From assembly GCF_000981585.1 (NCBI RefSeq), contig NZ_LN831776.1:697001-761000 (forward strand): DNA of 64,000 bases, given 5' to 3'. A program made the position numbers and the translations under genes. Shown here piece after piece: positions 62,490 through 64,000 of this stretch; position 1 is the first letter of the stretch, and every line of letters starts with the position of its first letter. The DNA comes from Paenibacillus riograndensis SBR5 (GTDB lineage Bacteria; Bacillota; Bacilli; Paenibacillales; Paenibacillaceae). Under the pieces are notes generated by a model. It did no database searches and was not told the origin of the DNA. It saw nothing but the letters and a program-made list of their open reading frames with translations.

Positions 62490-63640
62490 GAGCAGCCCCG
62501 AGGCTGCTGCCGCTGCTGCTCTGCATAGTCATGCTTCCATGCCTCAGCGGCTGCTGGAACTATACCGAAGTCGATGATATATCCATCGTGGCCGGGGTGG
62601 CCATCGACAAGGATGGCGCCAATGAGAAGATTCAGCTTACTGCGGAGATGGTAGATATCCAAGGGGGGCTTGACCAAAATCAGGCAGGCTTCAAAATGCT
62701 CAGTCTTACGGGAAGCACCATCTTTGACATTGTCCGCAATATGATATCCATAACCGGGAAAAAGCTGTTCTGGAGCCATGCCAAAGCCATCATTTTCAGC
62801 GAGAAAGTTGCCCGCGAGGGATTGATCAGGACCGTTGACTGGTACAGCAGGGATACGGAAACAAGGTCCGATGTTTTCATCTTTGTGTCGGGTGAGCCGA
62901 CCGCGCGGGAGATTCTGAACCTGAACAGCACCACAAAAACCATCATGTCGTTTGAACTGGCGCAGATGATGCGGGACGAGAAGTATACCAGCAGTGCGCC
63001 GACCGTGGAAATATGGGATTTCATCGATAAGCTGGAGACTATGGGGAATCATGCTGTGGCACCACTCATTTACATTCATGAGCAGAACGGGCAGAAGAAT
63101 GAACGCGTTAACGGCTGTGCGATTTTTTCAAAGGACAAAATGGTAGGCAAACTGAACGGCAAAGAAACCAAAAGCATGCTTTTTGCCAAAGACGGCATCA
63201 AGGGAGGCGTACTGGGGGTGAACGACAAGAACGGGGTTCCGACATACTCACTGGAGATTCTATCAAGCAGAACCAAGGTGAAGCCCAGGGTGGTGAACGG
63301 CAAGCTGCTGCTGCAGGTCAGAACGGTTACACATACCGGTCTGGATGAGGTGATGACTTCGGAAAGCTTCTCGGGCAACGAGACCATCAGTGCCATTGAA
63401 GAGCGTGCGGGCGAAGCCCTGGAGCAGGAGATTCTGGCTGTTATCCGGAAAATGCAGCGGGAGTACCATGCCGATATTTTTGGATACGGGGAAATCATCC
63501 ATGAGCATCAGCCGGAGATGTGGGTCAAGGTCCGTGACCGTTGGGATGATGAATTTGCAAAACTGGATATCACGGTAGACTCGAAGGTAATTATTGAGAG
63601 CACTGCCAAAACCTCACGCTCCATTAAAATGGGGGATTAA
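62486..63640 (+). CDS. Ger(x)C-family spore germination lipoprotein
   Basis: 384 residues. Signal peptide with lipobox LSGC (Cys near 22), then CWNYTEVDDISIVAGVAID, typical of GerAC/GerKC, and the C-terminal HADIFGYGEIIHEHQPEMW. Lipoprotein subunit of the germinant receptor. ATG 62486 overlaps the gerA stop; GGGAGG is 3 bases upstream. Confidence 0.94.
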   Translation: MRAAPRLLPLLLCIVMLPCLSGCWNYTEVDDISIVAGVAIDKDGANEKIQLTAEMVDIQGGLDQNQAGFKMLSLTGSTIFDIVRNMISITGKKLFWSHAKAIIFSEKVAREGLIRTVDWYSRDTETRSDVFIFVSGEPTAREILNLNSTTKTIMSFELAQMMRDEKYTSSAPTVEIWDFIDKLETMGNHAVAPLIYIHEQNGQKNERVNGCAIFSKDKMVGKLNGKETKSMLFAKDGIKGGVLGVNDKNGVPTYSLEILSSRTKVKPRVVNGKLLLQVRTVTHTGLDEVMTSESFSGNETISAIEERAGEALEQEILAVIRKMQREYHADIFGYGEIIHEHQPEMWVKVRDRWDDEFAKLDITVDSKVIIESTAKTSRSIKMGD

Positions 63641-63646
63641 CCCTAT

Positions 63647-63850
63647 ATGGTCATTTACCTGCTGCTGGTCTACGCGATTGTTGTAATCATTGACCCCTAC
63701 GGCCTGCTGAAGCGAGGGAAGAAGCGGGACTTCTATGTATGCTCGCTGCTGTGCCTGGTGTCCTTCTCCTTGGCATTTGCGCTATCCATGCGCTGGGAAA
63801 TTCCCAGCCCTTCATCTCCGATTGTGCATTGGGTTAGAAAGCTATTCTAG
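63647..63850 (+). CDS. Small membrane protein of the ger operon
   Basis: 67 residues, two hydrophobic segments, basic loop KRGKKRD. Similar in position and size to GerD/GxD-type small proteins found in some ger operons; not recognised further. 6 bases after gerC. Confidence 0.65.
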   Translation: MVIYLLLVYAIVVIIDPYGLLKRGKKRDFYVCSLLCLVSFSLAFALSMRWEIPSPSSPIVHWVRKLF

Positions 63851-63877
63851 ATCCGGATCATTTAAGGGGGAGGAACA

Positions 63878-64000
63878 ATGAGCAAGGAAATTATACCGGC
63901 AGGCCAGGCTATAAGCATATCGGTCCTTTTTATTATCGGCACTTCCCTTTTTATGGGGTCTTCGGGACAGTCCGGCAACAGCAGCTGGATTGCCTTGATA
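63878..64000 (+). CDS. GerB-family spore germination permease, 3' end cut by window
   Basis: First 41 residues only: MSKEIIPAGQAISISVLFII, then GTSLFMGSSGQSGNSSWIA. This is the first span and loop of GerAB/GerKB (APC-superfamily amino-acid permease fold). AAGGGGGAGG is before the ATG. Confidence 0.9.
   Translation, partial: MSKEIIPAGQAISISVLFIIGTSLFMGSSGQSGNSSWIALI

Overview
The window reads as ordinary chromosome from an endospore-forming, low-to-medium GC Bacillota, most likely a Paenibacillus. The pointers are a GerA/GerC/GerB germinant-receptor operon at the right edge, a CtaCDEFG caa3 oxidase cluster, a bacillithiol-system YtxJ protein, a YtrA-type GntR/ABC operon, strong AGGAGG-type ribosome binding sites with frequent GTG and TTG starts, and many short palindromic intergenic repeats. 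No rRNA, tRNA, insertion sequence, prophage or CRISPR array was seen. The genus is inferred from gene content, not from a marker gene.

Left edge (1-6100). A truncated UbiA-type prenyltransferase faces a leftward group: two-FMN-domain lipoprotein (PplA-like), type II NADH dehydrogenase with a membrane tail, a short HepS-like subunit and a polyprenyl diphosphate synthase. This is the core of a flavin-based extracellular electron transfer (FLEET/EET) locus: NADH to a quinone pool, then to a flavinylated surface lipoprotein. Three Crp/Fnr-type palindromes lie upstream of the lipoprotein gene, suggesting oxygen or redox control.

6300-25500. Housekeeping and accessory genes: CsbD stress protein, orphan 5TMR histidine kinase with a structured leader, MFS transporter, NAD(P)-binding protein, RidA, GH31 glucosidase, SNF2 helicase with an unknown partner, small alarmone synthetase, zinc-ribbon/TrmB/xpt cluster, lipid kinase and several small unknowns.

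25700-37400. The caa3 cytochrome oxidase operon ctaCDEF, then ctaG and a DUF420 gene after a terminator and a repeat-rich gap; an MBL-fold hydrolase; and a five-gene GntR/ABC operon with a clear sigma-A promoter and a perfect operator.

37400-50000. A repeat-rich 850-base gap, a secreted tandem CBM21 protein, a split sigma factor (region 4 and region 2 on separate overlapping genes, SigO/RsoA-like), a large O-antigen-ligase-like membrane/TPR protein, a c-di-AMP (ydaO-type) riboswitch in front of two unrecognised genes, a YtxJ/glutaredoxin pair, an SDR, a ThuA-like protein, a MerR/thioredoxin pair, an array of eight 51-bp repeats, a CHAD protein and a LipL-like octanoyltransferase.

50500-64000. 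Nitrilase-family amidase, MarR regulator, a MITE-like element, nitroreductase/ABM/aminotransferase run, PLD-family enzyme, ArsR/SulP pair, DUF1361 membrane protein, an alkyltransferase-like protein lacking the reactive cysteine, and the germination operon, cut by the window end.
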